Assembly: GCA_021166775.1 (NCBI GenBank)
Contig: JAJPEQ010000004.1
Coordinates: 1 to 64,000 of the forward strand
Length of the DNA: 64,000 nt
Reading direction: 5' to 3'
Source: Comamonas sp.
GTDB taxonomy: Bacteria; Pseudomonadota; Gammaproteobacteria; Burkholderiales; Burkholderiaceae_C
This document shows positions 16,181-25,484 of this stretch, piece by piece. The notes under the pieces are model-generated. The model saw nothing but the letters and a program-made list of their open reading frames with translations, had not been told where the DNA came from and searched no databases. Every line of letters starts with the position of its first letter. Positions within the stretch are counted from its first letter, which is position 1. Both the position numbers and the translations under genes were made by a program.

Positions 16181-16828
16181 ATGCCCATTTCTCTCCTCTC
16201 CTCTCACACGCCCCCGGTGCGCCGAGGCGGCGCTCGCGCCGCGCACAAGGGCCAGCAGACCAAGGCCGCCATCGTGGATGCCGCGCTGCAGCTGGCCACG
16301 CAGGTGGGGCTGGAGGGGCTGTCGATCGGCGCCGTCGCCGAGGCCACGGGCATGAGCAAGTCGGGCGTGTTCGCCCACTTCGGCTCGCGCGAGGAGCTGC
16401 AGATCTCGGTCATTCACGAATACCACCAGCGCTTCGAGCAGGAGGTGTTTCAGCCCGCGATGCAGCAGGCGCGCGGCCTGCCGCGCCTGAAGGCGCTGTT
16501 CGACCACTGGATGCAGCGCACCTCGGTGGAACTCGATTCGGGCTGCATCTACATCAGCGGCGCGGTGGAGTTCGACGACCGCCCGGGGCCGGTGCGCGAT
16601 GCGCTGGCCGAGTCGGTGCGCATCTGGCTTGCCGCCGTGCGCCGCGCCATCGTGCAGGCGCGCGAATGCGGGCAGCTCAGGCCCGACACCGACGAGGCGC
16701 AGATGCTGTTCGGCATCCACGGCCTGATTCTGGCGCTGCACTACGAGGCGCGCTTCTTGAAGGTGCCGGGCGCGATCGAGCGCGCGCACCGGGGATTCGA
16801 CAACATCCTTGCACGCTACGCCGTGTAA
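16181..16828 (+). CDS. TetR-family regulator of the fatty-acid degradation run
   Basis: This is a 215-residue TetR protein. The helix-turn-helix domain covers about residues 28-72: AAIVDAALQLATQVGLEG, then AVAEATGMSKSGVFAHFGS. A variable ligand-binding C-terminal domain follows. It lies 35 bases before an acyl-CoA dehydrogenase gene and leads a run of beta-oxidation genes on the same strand, so the ligand is probably an acyl-CoA. A near-palindrome in its own leader suggests autoregulation. It differs from the TetR at 25485 and has a different putative operator. Confidence 0.85.
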   Translation: MPISLLSSHTPPVRRGGARAAHKGQQTKAAIVDAALQLATQVGLEGLSIGAVAEATGMSKSGVFAHFGSREELQISVIHEYHQRFEQEVFQPAMQQARGLPRLKALFDHWMQRTSVELDSGCIYISGAVEFDDRPGPVRDALAESVRIWLAAVRRAIVQARECGQLRPDTDEAQMLFGIHGLILALHYEARFLKVPGAIERAHRGFDNILARYAV

Positions 16829-16863
16829 ATCCTCAACCACAGCAACCACTCAGGAGAGTCCAC

Positions 16864-18660
16864 ATGCCCACTTACACGCCGCCGCTGCGCGACATGCAAT
16901 TCGTGATGCACGAGGTGTTTCACGTGACCGACGAGTTCAAGGCCATGCCGCGCTATGCCGAGGTCGATGTCGACACGGTCAACGCGGTGCTGCAAGAGGC
17001 GGGCAAGTTCGCCGCCGAGGTGGCGTTTCCGCTGAACATCAGCGGCGACACCGAGGGCTGCCGGCTCGATCCGGCAACGCACGAGGTGGCGACACCCAAG
17101 GGCTTCAAGGAGGCCTACCAACAGTATGTGCAAGGCGGCTGGGCGGCGCTCTCGTGCGAGCCCGAGTATGGCGGGCAGGGCTTGCCGTATGCGGTCAACC
17201 AGGGCCTGTACGAGATGCTCAACAGCGCCAACCAGGCATGGACGATGTACCCTGGCCTGTCGCACGGCGCGTACGAGGCGCTGCATGCGCACGGCACGCA
17301 AGAGCAGAAAAAGACCTATCTGCCCAAGCTCACGAGCGGCGAGTGGACGGGCACGATGTGCCTGACCGAGCCGCACTGCGGCACCGACCTGGGCCTGCTG
17401 CGCACCAAGGCCGAGCCCGTGGGCGACGGCACGTACAGGATCACCGGCAACAAGATCTTCATCAGCGCGGGTGAGCACGGCTTCACCAGCAACATCGTGC
17501 ACCTGGTGCTCGCGCGACTGCCCGACGCGCCTAAGGGCAGCAAGGGCATCAGCCTCTTCGTCGTGCCCAAGTTCAAGGTCAATGCCGACGGCAGCCTGGG
17601 CGAGCGCAACGCCATCTACTGCACGGCGCTGGAGCACAAGATGGGCATCCACGGCAACGCCACCTGCGCGCTCAGCCTGGACGGCGCCGTGGGCACCCTG
17701 GTGGGCGAGCCCAACAAGGGCCTGGCCGCGATGTTCGTGATGATGAACACGGCGCGCCTGGGCGTGGGCAACCAGTCGCTGGGTCTGACCGAGGTGGCGT
17801 TCCAGAACGCGCTCGCCTACGCCAAGGACCGCATCCAGATGCGCAGCCTCTCGGGCAAGAAGGCCAAGGACAAGGAGGCCGATCCCATCATCTTTCATCC
17901 CGACGTGCGCAAGATGCTGCTCACGGCGCGGGCCTGGGCCGACGGCGCGCGCGCGCTGCAGGTGTTCTGCTCGGTGCTGGTGGACAAGGCGCACCACCAC
18001 CCCGACGAGAAGGTGCGCAAGGACAGCGATGCGCTGGTCGCGCTGCTCACGCCCATCGTGAAGGCTTTCGTGACCGACAACGGCTTTGCCGCGACCAACG
18101 CCTGCATGCAGGTGTTCGGCGGCCACGGCTACATCAAGGAATGGGGCATGGAGCAGTTCGTGCGCGATGCCCGCATCAACATGATCTATGAGGGTACGAA
18201 CACGGTGCAGTCGCTGGACCTGCTCGGGCGCAAGGTGCTGGGCGACCAGGGCGCGGTGCTCAGGAAGCTGGGCAAGCTCGTGGAGCAGCTGGTGCAGGAA
18301 GAGGGCGTGAACGAGGCCATGGCCGAGTTCATCAACCCCATCGCCACCCTGGGCGATCAGATGACCAAGTTCACGACCGAGATCGGCTTCAAGGGTTTGC
18401 AAAACCCCGACGAGGTGGGCGCGGCCGCCGTGGACTACCTGCGCGTGGCCGGGCACCTGGTGTTCGGCTACCTGTTCGCGCGCATGGCGCAGGTGGCGCT
18501 GCGCAAGATCGCCGAGGGCAGCCAGGATCCGTTCTACACGGCCAAGCTGCAGACGGCGCGTTTTTACTTTGCCAAGCTGTTCCCCGAGATTCATTCGCTG
18601 ATGCGCACGGCGCGCGCGGGCGGCAAGACGCTGATGGACACCGACGCCGTGCTGGCCTGA
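16864..18660 (+). CDS. Acyl-CoA dehydrogenase, long form (about 600 residues)
   Basis: This 598-residue flavoprotein is of the long acyl-CoA dehydrogenase type, as in AcdA/DmdC-like enzymes, which carry an extra C-terminal helical domain. Visible blocks are MCLTEPHCGTDLG (FAD/substrate region near residue 165), ITGNKIFISAGEH, FGGHGYIKEWGMEQFVRDARI near 420 and MIYEGTNTVQSLDL, whose Glu matches the medium-chain type catalytic base. It performs the first alpha,beta-oxidation of an acyl-CoA. AGGAGAG before the ATG is a good ribosome binding site. It is the first enzyme gene after the TetR gene. Confidence 0.92.
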   Translation: MPTYTPPLRDMQFVMHEVFHVTDEFKAMPRYAEVDVDTVNAVLQEAGKFAAEVAFPLNISGDTEGCRLDPATHEVATPKGFKEAYQQYVQGGWAALSCEPEYGGQGLPYAVNQGLYEMLNSANQAWTMYPGLSHGAYEALHAHGTQEQKKTYLPKLTSGEWTGTMCLTEPHCGTDLGLLRTKAEPVGDGTYRITGNKIFISAGEHGFTSNIVHLVLARLPDAPKGSKGISLFVVPKFKVNADGSLGERNAIYCTALEHKMGIHGNATCALSLDGAVGTLVGEPNKGLAAMFVMMNTARLGVGNQSLGLTEVAFQNALAYAKDRIQMRSLSGKKAKDKEADPIIFHPDVRKMLLTARAWADGARALQVFCSVLVDKAHHHPDEKVRKDSDALVALLTPIVKAFVTDNGFAATNACMQVFGGHGYIKEWGMEQFVRDARINMIYEGTNTVQSLDLLGRKVLGDQGAVLRKLGKLVEQLVQEEGVNEAMAEFINPIATLGDQMTKFTTEIGFKGLQNPDEVGAAAVDYLRVAGHLVFGYLFARMAQVALRKIAEGSQDPFYTAKLQTARFYFAKLFPEIHSLMRTARAGGKTLMDTDAVLA

Positions 18661-18704
18661 AGTGGCTTTTCGGTGAATTCAAGCAAAAACACGAGGAAAC
18701 GCAT

Positions 18705-19133
18705 ATGAGGCAAGCGCTTGCAGCCCTGTTTGTGACAGCACTCTCGTTCCCGGCCTGGGCCCAGATGACCCCCCTGGGCACCTGGAACAGCATCGACGAC
18801 AAGACCGGCCAGCCCAAGGCCGAAATCCAGATCGTGGACAAGGATGGGGCGCTCAGCGGGCGCGTCGTCAAGAGTCTGCAGCCCAGCAGCGAGCCGCTGT
18901 GCACCGAGTGCACGGACGACCGCAAGGACCAGCCCAAGATCGGCATGGAGATCATCCGCGGCGGCAAGCAGGCCGAGGGCGGTGAGGTCTGGGAGGGCGG
19001 CAGGATTCTCGACCCCGACAACGGCAAGGACTACCGCGCGACCTTCACCCCGATCGACGGCGGCAAGCAGCTGCAGGTGCGTGGTTTCATCGGGCCGTTC
19101 TTCCGCACGCAGGTGTGGAAGCGCGTGCAGTGA
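18705..19133 (+). CDS. DUF2147 secreted protein
   Basis: This 142-residue protein has a signal peptide (MRQALAALFVTALSFPAWA, cut before QMTPLGTW) and one DUF2147 domain. The family's W-x-x-I-D-D-x-T-G start, the GG-x-I-x-D-P-x-x-GK-x-Y block (GRILDPDNGKDYRA) and a closing RTQVWKR are visible. Family members are small periplasmic or surface proteins of unknown function, often found among beta-oxidation genes in this bacterial group. It lies between the acyl-CoA dehydrogenase and the FadN-like fusion and is probably co-transcribed. Confidence 0.88.
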   Translation: MRQALAALFVTALSFPAWAQMTPLGTWNSIDDKTGQPKAEIQIVDKDGALSGRVVKSLQPSSEPLCTECTDDRKDQPKIGMEIIRGGKQAEGGEVWEGGRILDPDNGKDYRATFTPIDGGKQLQVRGFIGPFFRTQVWKRVQ

Positions 19134-19154
19134 TTCAGCGTTTCAGAGAGAGCC

Positions 19155-21575
19155 ATGACCCGATTCAACGTGAAAAAAGTCGCCGTGCTCGGCGCGGGCG
19201 TGATGGGCGCGCAGATTGCGGCGCATCTCGTCAATGTGAAGGTGCCGGTCGTGCTGTTCGACCTGCCCGCCAAGGATGGCCCCAAGAGCGCGATTGCGCT
19301 CAAGGCCATCGCCAACCTCAAGAAGCTCAAGCCCTCGCCGATCGGCGTGGCGGGTGACGTGGATCTGATCCAGCCCGCCAACTACGAAGAGCACATGGCG
19401 CTGCTCGGCGAATGCGACCTGGTGATCGAGGCGATCGCCGAGCGCATGGACTGGAAGCAGGACCTGTACCACAAGATCGCGCCGCATGTGGCGGAGCACG
19501 CGCTGCTCGCCTCCAACACCTCGGGCCTGTCGATCACCAAGCTCTCCGAGGCGCTGCCCGAGCCACTGCGCCCGCGCTTTTGCGGCATCCACTTCTTCAA
19601 CCCGCCGCGCTACATGCCGCTGGTGGAGCTGATCAAGACGCCGACGACCGAGCCGCAGGTGCTCGACCACCTTGAAGCCTTCGTCACCAGCGGCCTGGGC
19701 AAGGGCGTGGTGCGCGCCAAGGACACGCCCAACTTCATCGCCAACCGCATCGGCATCGCGGGCATCCTCTCGACCATGCAGGAGGTGCAGAAATACGGCC
19801 TGACGTTCGACGTGGTGGACGACCTCACGGGCAAGAAGCTCGGGCGCGCATCGAGCGGCACCTTCCGCACGGCGGACGTGGTGGGGCTGGACACGATGGC
19901 GCACGTCATCAAGACCATGCAGGACAACCTGAGCTTGGAGAGCGATCCGTTCTACGACAGCTTCAAGACCCCGCCCGTGCTGGCCAAGCTGATCGAGCTG
20001 GGCAACCTCGGGCAGAAGACCAAGGCGGGCTTCTTCAAGAAGGTGGGGCGCGACATCCTGCGCTTCGAGCTGGAGAGCGAGGACTACGTGAGTGCCGGGG
20101 CCAAGGCCGACGACGTGTACGCGCGCATGCTCAAGCGCCCCGCGGCCGAGCGGCTCAAGCTCTTGCGCGAGGCCAAGGGCGCCGAGGGGCAGTTCCTCTG
20201 GGCGATTCTGCGCAACGGCTTTCACTACGCCGCCGTGCATCTGGAGCACATCGCCGAGACCGCGCGCGACGTCGATCAGGCGATGCGCTGGGGCTTCGGC
20301 ATGAAGCAGGGGCCGTTCGAGCTGTGGCAGGAAGCGGGCTGGCTCGAGGTGGCGAAGATGGTGCAGGAGGACATCGATGCCGGCAAGGCGCTGTGCCAGG
20401 CGCCGCTGCCCAGGTGGGTGTTCGAGGGGCCGGTGGCCGACGCGGGCGGGGTGCACACGGCGCAGGGCTCGTGGAGTCCGAAGGCGGGAAAATTCATGGC
20501 GCGCCGCGCTTTGCCCGTCTATGAAAGGCAGTATTTCCCTGAAAAACTGCGGGGCGAAGACCACCTGCCCGACTGGCGCGTGGCGGGCACGACGATCAGC
20601 GACGGCGACGGCGTGCGCGTGTGGACGCTGGATCAGAACTGCCAGGACGGCGAGCGCGTGCTGATCGCCTCGATCAAGAGCAAGATGCACGCGATCAGCC
20701 CGGCGGTGTTCGAGGAGCTCTCCGAGGCGCTGGATCTGGCCGAGCGCGACTACGCGGGCCTCGTCATCTGGTCGGGTGATGCGCCTTTCAGCGTGGGCGC
20801 CGATCTGCAGGCGGCGATGCCGGCCCTCGCCGCCGCGGGCATCGATGCCATCGACGGCCTGCAGCAGGAGCTGCAGGGCCTGATGCTGCGCATCCGCTAC
20901 GCGCAGGTGCCGGTGGTCTCGGCCATTCACGGCATGGCGCTGGGCGGTGGTTGCGAGCTGGCGGTGCACAGCGCGCGGCGCGTGGCGCACATGGAGAGCT
21001 ACATCGGCCTCGTTGAGGTCGGCGTGGGCCTGGTGCCGGGCGCGGGCGGCCTGACCTACATCGCGCGCCGCGCGGCGGAGAACGCCGAAAAATCCACCGG
21101 CAAGGACCTGCTGCCCTTCCTCACCGAAGGCTTCACCGCGGCGGCCATGGCCAAGGTGGGCACGAGCGCGATCGAGTCGCGCCAGCTTGGCTACCTGCTG
21201 GACTGCGACCTCATCGTGCCGCACAAGGACGAGCTCTTGTTCGTCGCGATCAACGAGGCGCGTGCGATGGCCCGCGGCGGCTGGCGCGCGCCGCTCAAGC
21301 GCACGTTCCCGGTGGCCGGCAGGAGCGGCATTGCCACCATCCGTGGCTCGCTCGTGAACATGCGCGGCGGCGGCTTCATCAGCGACCACGACCAGCACAT
21401 CGCCACCCTGATCGCCGAAGTGGTCTGCGGCGGCGATGTGGACGCGGGCACGCTGGTCAACGAGGAGTACCTGATGAGCCTGGAGCGCAAGGCCTTCTGT
21501 GCGCTGATCCAGCACCCGAAGACGCAGGAGCGGATTCTGGGGATGCTGAGCACCGGCAAGCCGGTGCGCAACTGA
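19155..21575 (+). CDS. 3-hydroxyacyl-CoA dehydrogenase / enoyl-CoA hydratase fusion (FadN-like)
   Basis: This 806-residue bifunctional enzyme has the dehydrogenase part first, as in FadN. The NAD-binding KVAVLGAGVMGAQIAAHL lies at residues 8-25, the catalytic region GIHFFNPPRYMPLVELI near 145, and the C-terminal dehydrogenase domain runs to about 420. A crotonase domain (about 480-720) follows with HGMALGGGCELAVHSARR and LVEVGVGLVPGAGG. It hydrates enoyl-CoA and oxidises the resulting 3-hydroxyacyl-CoA. The thiolase gene follows after 21 bases, so the two likely work as a pair. Confidence 0.93.
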   Translation: MTRFNVKKVAVLGAGVMGAQIAAHLVNVKVPVVLFDLPAKDGPKSAIALKAIANLKKLKPSPIGVAGDVDLIQPANYEEHMALLGECDLVIEAIAERMDWKQDLYHKIAPHVAEHALLASNTSGLSITKLSEALPEPLRPRFCGIHFFNPPRYMPLVELIKTPTTEPQVLDHLEAFVTSGLGKGVVRAKDTPNFIANRIGIAGILSTMQEVQKYGLTFDVVDDLTGKKLGRASSGTFRTADVVGLDTMAHVIKTMQDNLSLESDPFYDSFKTPPVLAKLIELGNLGQKTKAGFFKKVGRDILRFELESEDYVSAGAKADDVYARMLKRPAAERLKLLREAKGAEGQFLWAILRNGFHYAAVHLEHIAETARDVDQAMRWGFGMKQGPFELWQEAGWLEVAKMVQEDIDAGKALCQAPLPRWVFEGPVADAGGVHTAQGSWSPKAGKFMARRALPVYERQYFPEKLRGEDHLPDWRVAGTTISDGDGVRVWTLDQNCQDGERVLIASIKSKMHAISPAVFEELSEALDLAERDYAGLVIWSGDAPFSVGADLQAAMPALAAAGIDAIDGLQQELQGLMLRIRYAQVPVVSAIHGMALGGGCELAVHSARRVAHMESYIGLVEVGVGLVPGAGGLTYIARRAAENAEKSTGKDLLPFLTEGFTAAAMAKVGTSAIESRQLGYLLDCDLIVPHKDELLFVAINEARAMARGGWRAPLKRTFPVAGRSGIATIRGSLVNMRGGGFISDHDQHIATLIAEVVCGGDVDAGTLVNEEYLMSLERKAFCALIQHPKTQERILGMLSTGKPVRN

Positions 21576-21596
21576 AGGCGCAAGGAGGACATGACC

Positions 21597-22796
21597 ATGA
21601 AACAAATCCAGGACGCCTACATCGTCGCCGCCACGCGCACGCCGATCGGCAAATCGCACAAGGGCTTTTTCCGCAACATGCGGCCCGACGACCTGCTCGC
21701 CACCACCATCCGCGCGGCGCTCGCGCAGGTGCCGGGGCTCGATCCCAAGGCCGTGGAAGACGTGATCTCCGGCTGCGCCATCCCCGAGGCGCAGCAGGGG
21801 CTGAACGTGGCGCGCATCGCCGCCGTGCTCGCGGGCCTGCCCAAGAGCGTGGGCGGCATCACCGTCAACCGCTTCTGCGCCTCGGGCCTGTCGGCGGTGC
21901 AGATGGCGGCCGACCGCATCCGCGTGGGCGAGGCCGAGGTGTTGATCGCCGCGGGCGTGGAGAGCATGAGCATGGTGCCCATGATGGGCAACAGCCCCAG
22001 CCTGTCGCCCGCCATCTTCGCGGGCGGCGATGAGGACGTGGGCATCGCCTACGGCATGGGCCTGACGGCCGAGAAGGTGGCGCAGCAGTGGAAGGTGACG
22101 CGGGACGCCCAGGATGCGTTCGCGCTCGAATCGCACCGGCGCGCGATCGCGGCGCAGCAGGCCGGGCGCTTTGCCAACGAGATCACGCCCATCGAGGTGA
22201 CCGAGCGCGGCGTCGATCTGGCCACGGGCGAGCCCACGCAAGCCAAGCGCACTGTGAACCTGGACGAAGGCCCGCGCCCCGATACGACCATGGAAGGCCT
22301 GGCCAAGCTGCGCACGGTGTTTGCCGCGCGCGGCACGGTGACGGCGGGCAACAGCAGCCAGACCAGCGACGGCGCGGGCGTGCTGATCCTGGCGAGCGAG
22401 GCGGCGGTGAAGCGTTTCAACCTCAAGCCCCTGGCACGCTTCGTGAGTTTTGCCAGCCGCGGCGTGCGCCCCGAAATCATGGGCGTGGGCCCGATCGAGG
22501 CGATTCCGGCCGCGCTCAGGCTCGCGGGCCTGAAGCACGAGGACATGGGCTGGATCGAGCTCAACGAGGCGTTTGCCGCGCAGTCGCTCGCCGTGATCAA
22601 CACCTTGGGTCTGAACACCGACGTGGTCAACCCCATGGGCGGCGCGATCGCGCTCGGCCACCCGCTGGGCGCCACGGGCGCGATCCGCTCGGCCACGGTG
22701 GTGCACGCGCTGCAGCGCGAGAACCTCAGGTACGGCATGGTCACGATGTGCGTGGGCATGGGACAGGGCGCGGCGGGCATCTTCGAGCGCGTCTGA
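21597..22796 (+). CDS. Acetyl-CoA acyltransferase (thiolase)
   Basis: This 399-residue thiolase has the nucleophile in [14 protein letters not shown] near residue 93. [11 protein letters not shown] carries the catalytic His near 354, and CVGMGQGAAGIFERV carries the second Cys near the C-terminus. It cleaves 3-ketoacyl-CoA to acetyl-CoA and a shortened acyl-CoA, which fits the FadN-like partner upstream. The ATG at 21597 is preferred over 21591 because AGGAGG lies eight bases before it and only two bases before the other. Confidence 0.94.
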   Translation: MKQIQDAYIVAATRTPIGKSHKGFFRNMRPDDLLATTIRAALAQVPGLDPKAVEDVISGCAIPEAQQGLNVARIAAVLAGLPKSVGGITVNRFCASGLSAVQMAADRIRVGEAEVLIAAGVESMSMVPMMGNSPSLSPAIFAGGDEDVGIAYGMGLTAEKVAQQWKVTRDAQDAFALESHRRAIAAQQAGRFANEITPIEVTERGVDLATGEPTQAKRTVNLDEGPRPDTTMEGLAKLRTVFAARGTVTAGNSSQTSDGAGVLILASEAAVKRFNLKPLARFVSFASRGVRPEIMGVGPIEAIPAALRLAGLKHEDMGWIELNEAFAAQSLAVINTLGLNTDVVNPMGGAIALGHPLGATGAIRSATVVHALQRENLRYGMVTMCVGMGQGAAGIFERV

Positions 22797-22816
22797 AGCC
22801 CCGCTTCGCCGCCGTC

Positions 22817-23710
22817 ATGCGCACCTTCACGCTCAGCGCCAGCGGCGCGCCGGTGGCTGTCACACGGCACGAGGGCGGCGCGGCCGCGCGCGCCAGTGTG
22901 GTCATCGGTGGCGCCATCGGCGTGCCGCAGCGCTACTACCAGGACTTCGCGGCCTGGCTCGCGCGCCAGGGCTTTCACGTCAGCACCTTCGACTGGCGCG
23001 GACAGGGGCAGTCGCTGCAGGGGCCGATGCGCTCGGTGCGCGCGACGCTGCAAGACTGGGCGGCGGACTACGAGGCGGTGATCGCTCACGCGCGCGAGGC
23101 GCTGCCGCAGCGTCCGCTGCTGCTCGTCGGCCACAGCTTGGGCGCGCAGCTGCCAGGCCTGTTCGCCCACCCCGAGCGGGTGGACGGCCTGCTGGCGGTG
23201 GCCGCGGGCAGCGGCTATTGGCGCGTGAATGCGCCGCAACTCAGACGCACCATCCTGCCGTTCTGGTATCTGGTGATGCCGCTTGCCACCATGGCGTGCG
23301 GCTATTTCCCCGGTGCGCGCCTGGGAATGATCGGCGATTTGCCGGCCGCCATCGCCTGGCAGTGGCGCCGCTGGTGCCTGAACCCGCTCTATGGCATGGG
23401 CGCCGAGCACGCGCGCGAGGCGTATGCGCGCGTGCGTTTCCCCATCCACCTGCTGCGCATGCACGATGACGAGATGATGAGCGAGCAGGGCGCGCGTGAT
23501 CTGCTGGCGATGTATGCGAACGCCGAGCAGGCCAGCGCATGCCTCACCGCCGACGACGCGCAGGGCCAGCGCATCGGCCACCTGGGCTTTTTCAAGGCGC
23601 GCTTCGAGCCGCTGCTGTGGCCGCGCGCCGAGGCGGCGCTGCGCCGCTGGTGCGCCGTCGCGCAGACGACCGGGGCGGCGGCCGATTGTGGGCACACTAC
23701 GGCGTCATGA
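22817..23710 (+). CDS. Alpha/beta hydrolase
   Basis: This 297-residue serine hydrolase has the nucleophile elbow LLVGHSLGAQLPG (Ser near residue 112) and an oxyanion-side VVIGGAIGVPQRYY. FDWRGQGQSLQG matches the strand-4 region of the S33/monoglyceride lipase-like group, and a late GHLGFF supplies the expected His. It follows the thiolase by 20 bases and overlaps the next gene by four bases. It may release a fatty or branched acid from an ester or thioester to feed the pathway, but the substrate is unknown. The frame extends far upstream inside the thiolase gene; that part is ignored. Confidence 0.82.
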   Translation: MRTFTLSASGAPVAVTRHEGGAAARASVVIGGAIGVPQRYYQDFAAWLARQGFHVSTFDWRGQGQSLQGPMRSVRATLQDWAADYEAVIAHAREALPQRPLLLVGHSLGAQLPGLFAHPERVDGLLAVAAGSGYWRVNAPQLRRTILPFWYLVMPLATMACGYFPGARLGMIGDLPAAIAWQWRRWCLNPLYGMGAEHAREAYARVRFPIHLLRMHDDEMMSEQGARDLLAMYANAEQASACLTADDAQGQRIGHLGFFKARFEPLLWPRAEAALRRWCAVAQTTGAAADCGHTTAS

Positions 23711-24540
23711 CTGCGACGACTTCTCTTCATCCGCTCGACGATGCGCTGGCGCTCACGCCGGGCGCGGCCGATATCTTCACCGGCCGCACCACCGCGCCCT
23801 ACTGGAACATGGTGGGACCGTTTGGCGGCATCACCGCCGCCACCCTGCTGCAGGCGGTGATGCAGCACCCCGCGCGCCTGGGCGAGCCGCTGTCGATGAC
23901 GGTGAACTACGCGGGCGCGATCGCCGAGGGGGCGTTCGAGGTGCAGGCGACGCCGCTGCGCACCAACCGCTCGACCCAGCACTGGTCGATCACGCTGCGG
24001 CAGATCGGCAAGGATGGCGCGCCCCAGGTGATGACCAGCGCCACCGCGGTGACGGCGGCGCGCCGCGACACCTGGAGCGCGACCGACCTGCCCATGCCCA
24101 GGGTGCCTGCGCCCGAGGCCTGCGCGCAGGTGGAGCAGGCCATTGCCGTGCAATGGGTCAACCGCTATGCGATGCGTCCCGTGACGGGCATGCCGCCCGC
24201 GCGCTGGGACGGGGCCGAGGGCGACAGCCTGAGCCAGCTCTGGGTGCGCGACACGCCCGGGCGGACGCTGGACTTTCCGGCGCTGGCGGCGCTGTGCGAC
24301 GTGTTCTACCCGCGCGTGTGGCGCCGCCGCGCGCTGCAGGTGCCGGCGGGCACGGTGTCGATGACGGCGTACTTTCATGCGGGCAGCGAACTGCTGGCGC
24401 AGACCGGCGCGGGCTGGCTGCTGGCGCAGGCGCGCGGGCAGGAGTTTCGCAACGGGTTTTTCGATCAGACGGCGCAGCTGTGGAACGCGGCGGGGCAGAT
24501 GCTGGCCACGTCCCATCAGATCGTCTACTACAAGGAGTGA
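23707..24540 (+). CDS. Acyl-CoA thioesterase, TesB-like double hotdog fold
   Basis: This 277-residue protein has two hotdog halves. The N-terminal half has WNMVGPFGGITAATLLQAVM and the C-terminal half VSMTAYFHAGSELLAQTG with RGQEFRNGFFDQTAQLWN, as in TesB-like acyl-CoA thioesterases. It would hydrolyse acyl-CoA to free acid and CoA, perhaps to relieve CoA sequestration. It overlaps the hydrolase gene by four bases (ATGA) and is followed four bases later by an enoyl-CoA hydratase gene, so it belongs to the same transcript. Confidence 0.85.
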   Translation: MTATTSLHPLDDALALTPGAADIFTGRTTAPYWNMVGPFGGITAATLLQAVMQHPARLGEPLSMTVNYAGAIAEGAFEVQATPLRTNRSTQHWSITLRQIGKDGAPQVMTSATAVTAARRDTWSATDLPMPRVPAPEACAQVEQAIAVQWVNRYAMRPVTGMPPARWDGAEGDSLSQLWVRDTPGRTLDFPALAALCDVFYPRVWRRRALQVPAGTVSMTAYFHAGSELLAQTGAGWLLAQARGQEFRNGFFDQTAQLWNAAGQMLATSHQIVYYKE

Positions 24541-24544
24541 ACAC

Positions 24545-25330
24545 ATGAGCGAGCCGGACATCCTGGTGCACCATGAGGCGGGTGTGACCACGATCACCTT
24601 CAACCGCGTGGACAAGAAGAATTCGTTCACCGAGGCCATGTACGGCGCGATGGCCGAGGTGCTGAACGCCGCTGCCGAGGAGGCGAGCGTGCGCTGCGTC
24701 GTCTTCCAGGGCGACGTGACGGTGTTTTCCGCCGGCAACGACATCGGCGACTTCCTGCGCCAGGGCGGCGAGACGCAGCCGGCGCCATTCACCGACCGCG
24801 CGGTGTGGCGCTTCTTGAATGCCATCGCCACCTTTCCCAAGCCGCTCGTCGCGGCGGTCTGCGGCCCGGCCGTGGGCGTGGGCACGACGCTGCTGCTGCA
24901 CTGCGACCTGGTCTACGCGGGCGACAACGCGGCGTTCGCCCTGCCCTTCGTCAATCTGGGGTTGTGCCCCGAGGCGGCGTCCAGCCTGCTGCTGCCGAAG
25001 ATGCTGGGCATGCACCGCGCGGCCGAGGCCCTGATGCTGGGCGAGCCCTTCATGGCCGAGGCGGCGCTGGAGGTGGGGCTGGTCAACCGCGTCGTGCCGC
25101 CGACCGAGTGCAACGCGGTGGCGCAGGCGCAGGCGAGGAAACTCGCGGCCAAGCCGCTGTCGGCGCTGATGCAGACCAAGCGGCTGATGAAGGGCGCGCA
25201 GACTCAAGAGGTGCTCGCCCGCATGCAGGAAGAGGCGGGGGCGTTCTCGCGGCTGATGCGCTCGCCGGCCGCGAAGGAGGCGTTTTCGGCGTTCATGCAG
25301 AAGAGGAAGCCGGATTTCAGCGGGATGTGA
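24545..25330 (+). CDS. Enoyl-CoA hydratase/isomerase family protein
   Basis: This 261-residue crotonase has FSAGNDIGDF for the first oxyanion strand and CGPAVGVGTTLLLHCDLVYAG for the second. At the place of the first catalytic Glu of classical hydratases it reads ALPFVNLGL, with Phe instead of Glu. The second Glu (AAEALMLG) is kept. It therefore may be an isomerase or an atypical hydratase rather than a standard one. It is the last gene of the run, ending 24 bases before a strong terminator. Confidence 0.88.
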   Translation: MSEPDILVHHEAGVTTITFNRVDKKNSFTEAMYGAMAEVLNAAAEEASVRCVVFQGDVTVFSAGNDIGDFLRQGGETQPAPFTDRAVWRFLNAIATFPKPLVAAVCGPAVGVGTTLLLHCDLVYAGDNAAFALPFVNLGLCPEAASSLLLPKMLGMHRAAEALMLGEPFMAEAALEVGLVNRVVPPTECNAVAQAQARKLAAKPLSALMQTKRLMKGAQTQEVLARMQEEAGAFSRLMRSPAAKEAFSAFMQKRKPDFSGM

Positions 25331-25354
25331 TCGCCGGGGTGCTCACCCGGGGAG

Positions 25355-25384
25355 AAAAAAGCGGCTCGCGAGCCGCTTTTTTTT
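25355..25384 (+). terminator. Rho-independent terminator after the beta-oxidation run
   Basis: A perfect 16-base palindrome GCGGCTCGCGAGCCGC (25361-25376) is preceded by six A and followed by eight T. It is strong and could work in both directions. It separates the region 2 run from the TetR-led atu-like operon. Confidence 0.95.
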
Positions 25385-25429
25385 CGTGGCTGCCGCGGCC
25401 ACGTCGAGGAGCGTGATCTCCGCCGCCGA

Positions 25430-25478
25430 TATTTTTACAAAGCAAGCGCTTGATTAAATTAAAAAGCTTTGCTACGCT
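25430..25478 (+). promoter_or_regulatory. Shared 30-bp operator and promoter of the atu-like operon
   Basis: The element at 25430-25459 starts TATTTTTACAAAGC, continues AAGC-GCTTG and ends AAAT. The symmetric core is AAGC-N4-GCTT. The same element occurs at 54244-54273 and 61056-61086. Overlapping its right side is a promoter-like pair: TTGATT (25450-25455), 17 bases, TACGCT (25473-25478). The start point would fall at or next to the TetR ATG at 25485, so the transcript may be leaderless. The match is seen directly; the regulator is inferred. Confidence 0.7.
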
Positions 25479-25484
25479 GCGCGC

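Noticed and set aside
19143-22706. A 1187-codon open frame opposite the FadN-like and thiolase genes, and a similar one at 40186-43932 opposite putA
   Set aside because: Both lie entirely under well-recognised genes and their translations are His/Arg/Gly-rich without motifs. They reflect codon bias at high GC.
22088-22816. An N-terminal extension of the alpha/beta hydrolase by 243 codons
   Set aside because: It lies wholly inside the thiolase gene in another frame. The hydrolase fold begins right after the ATG at 22817.
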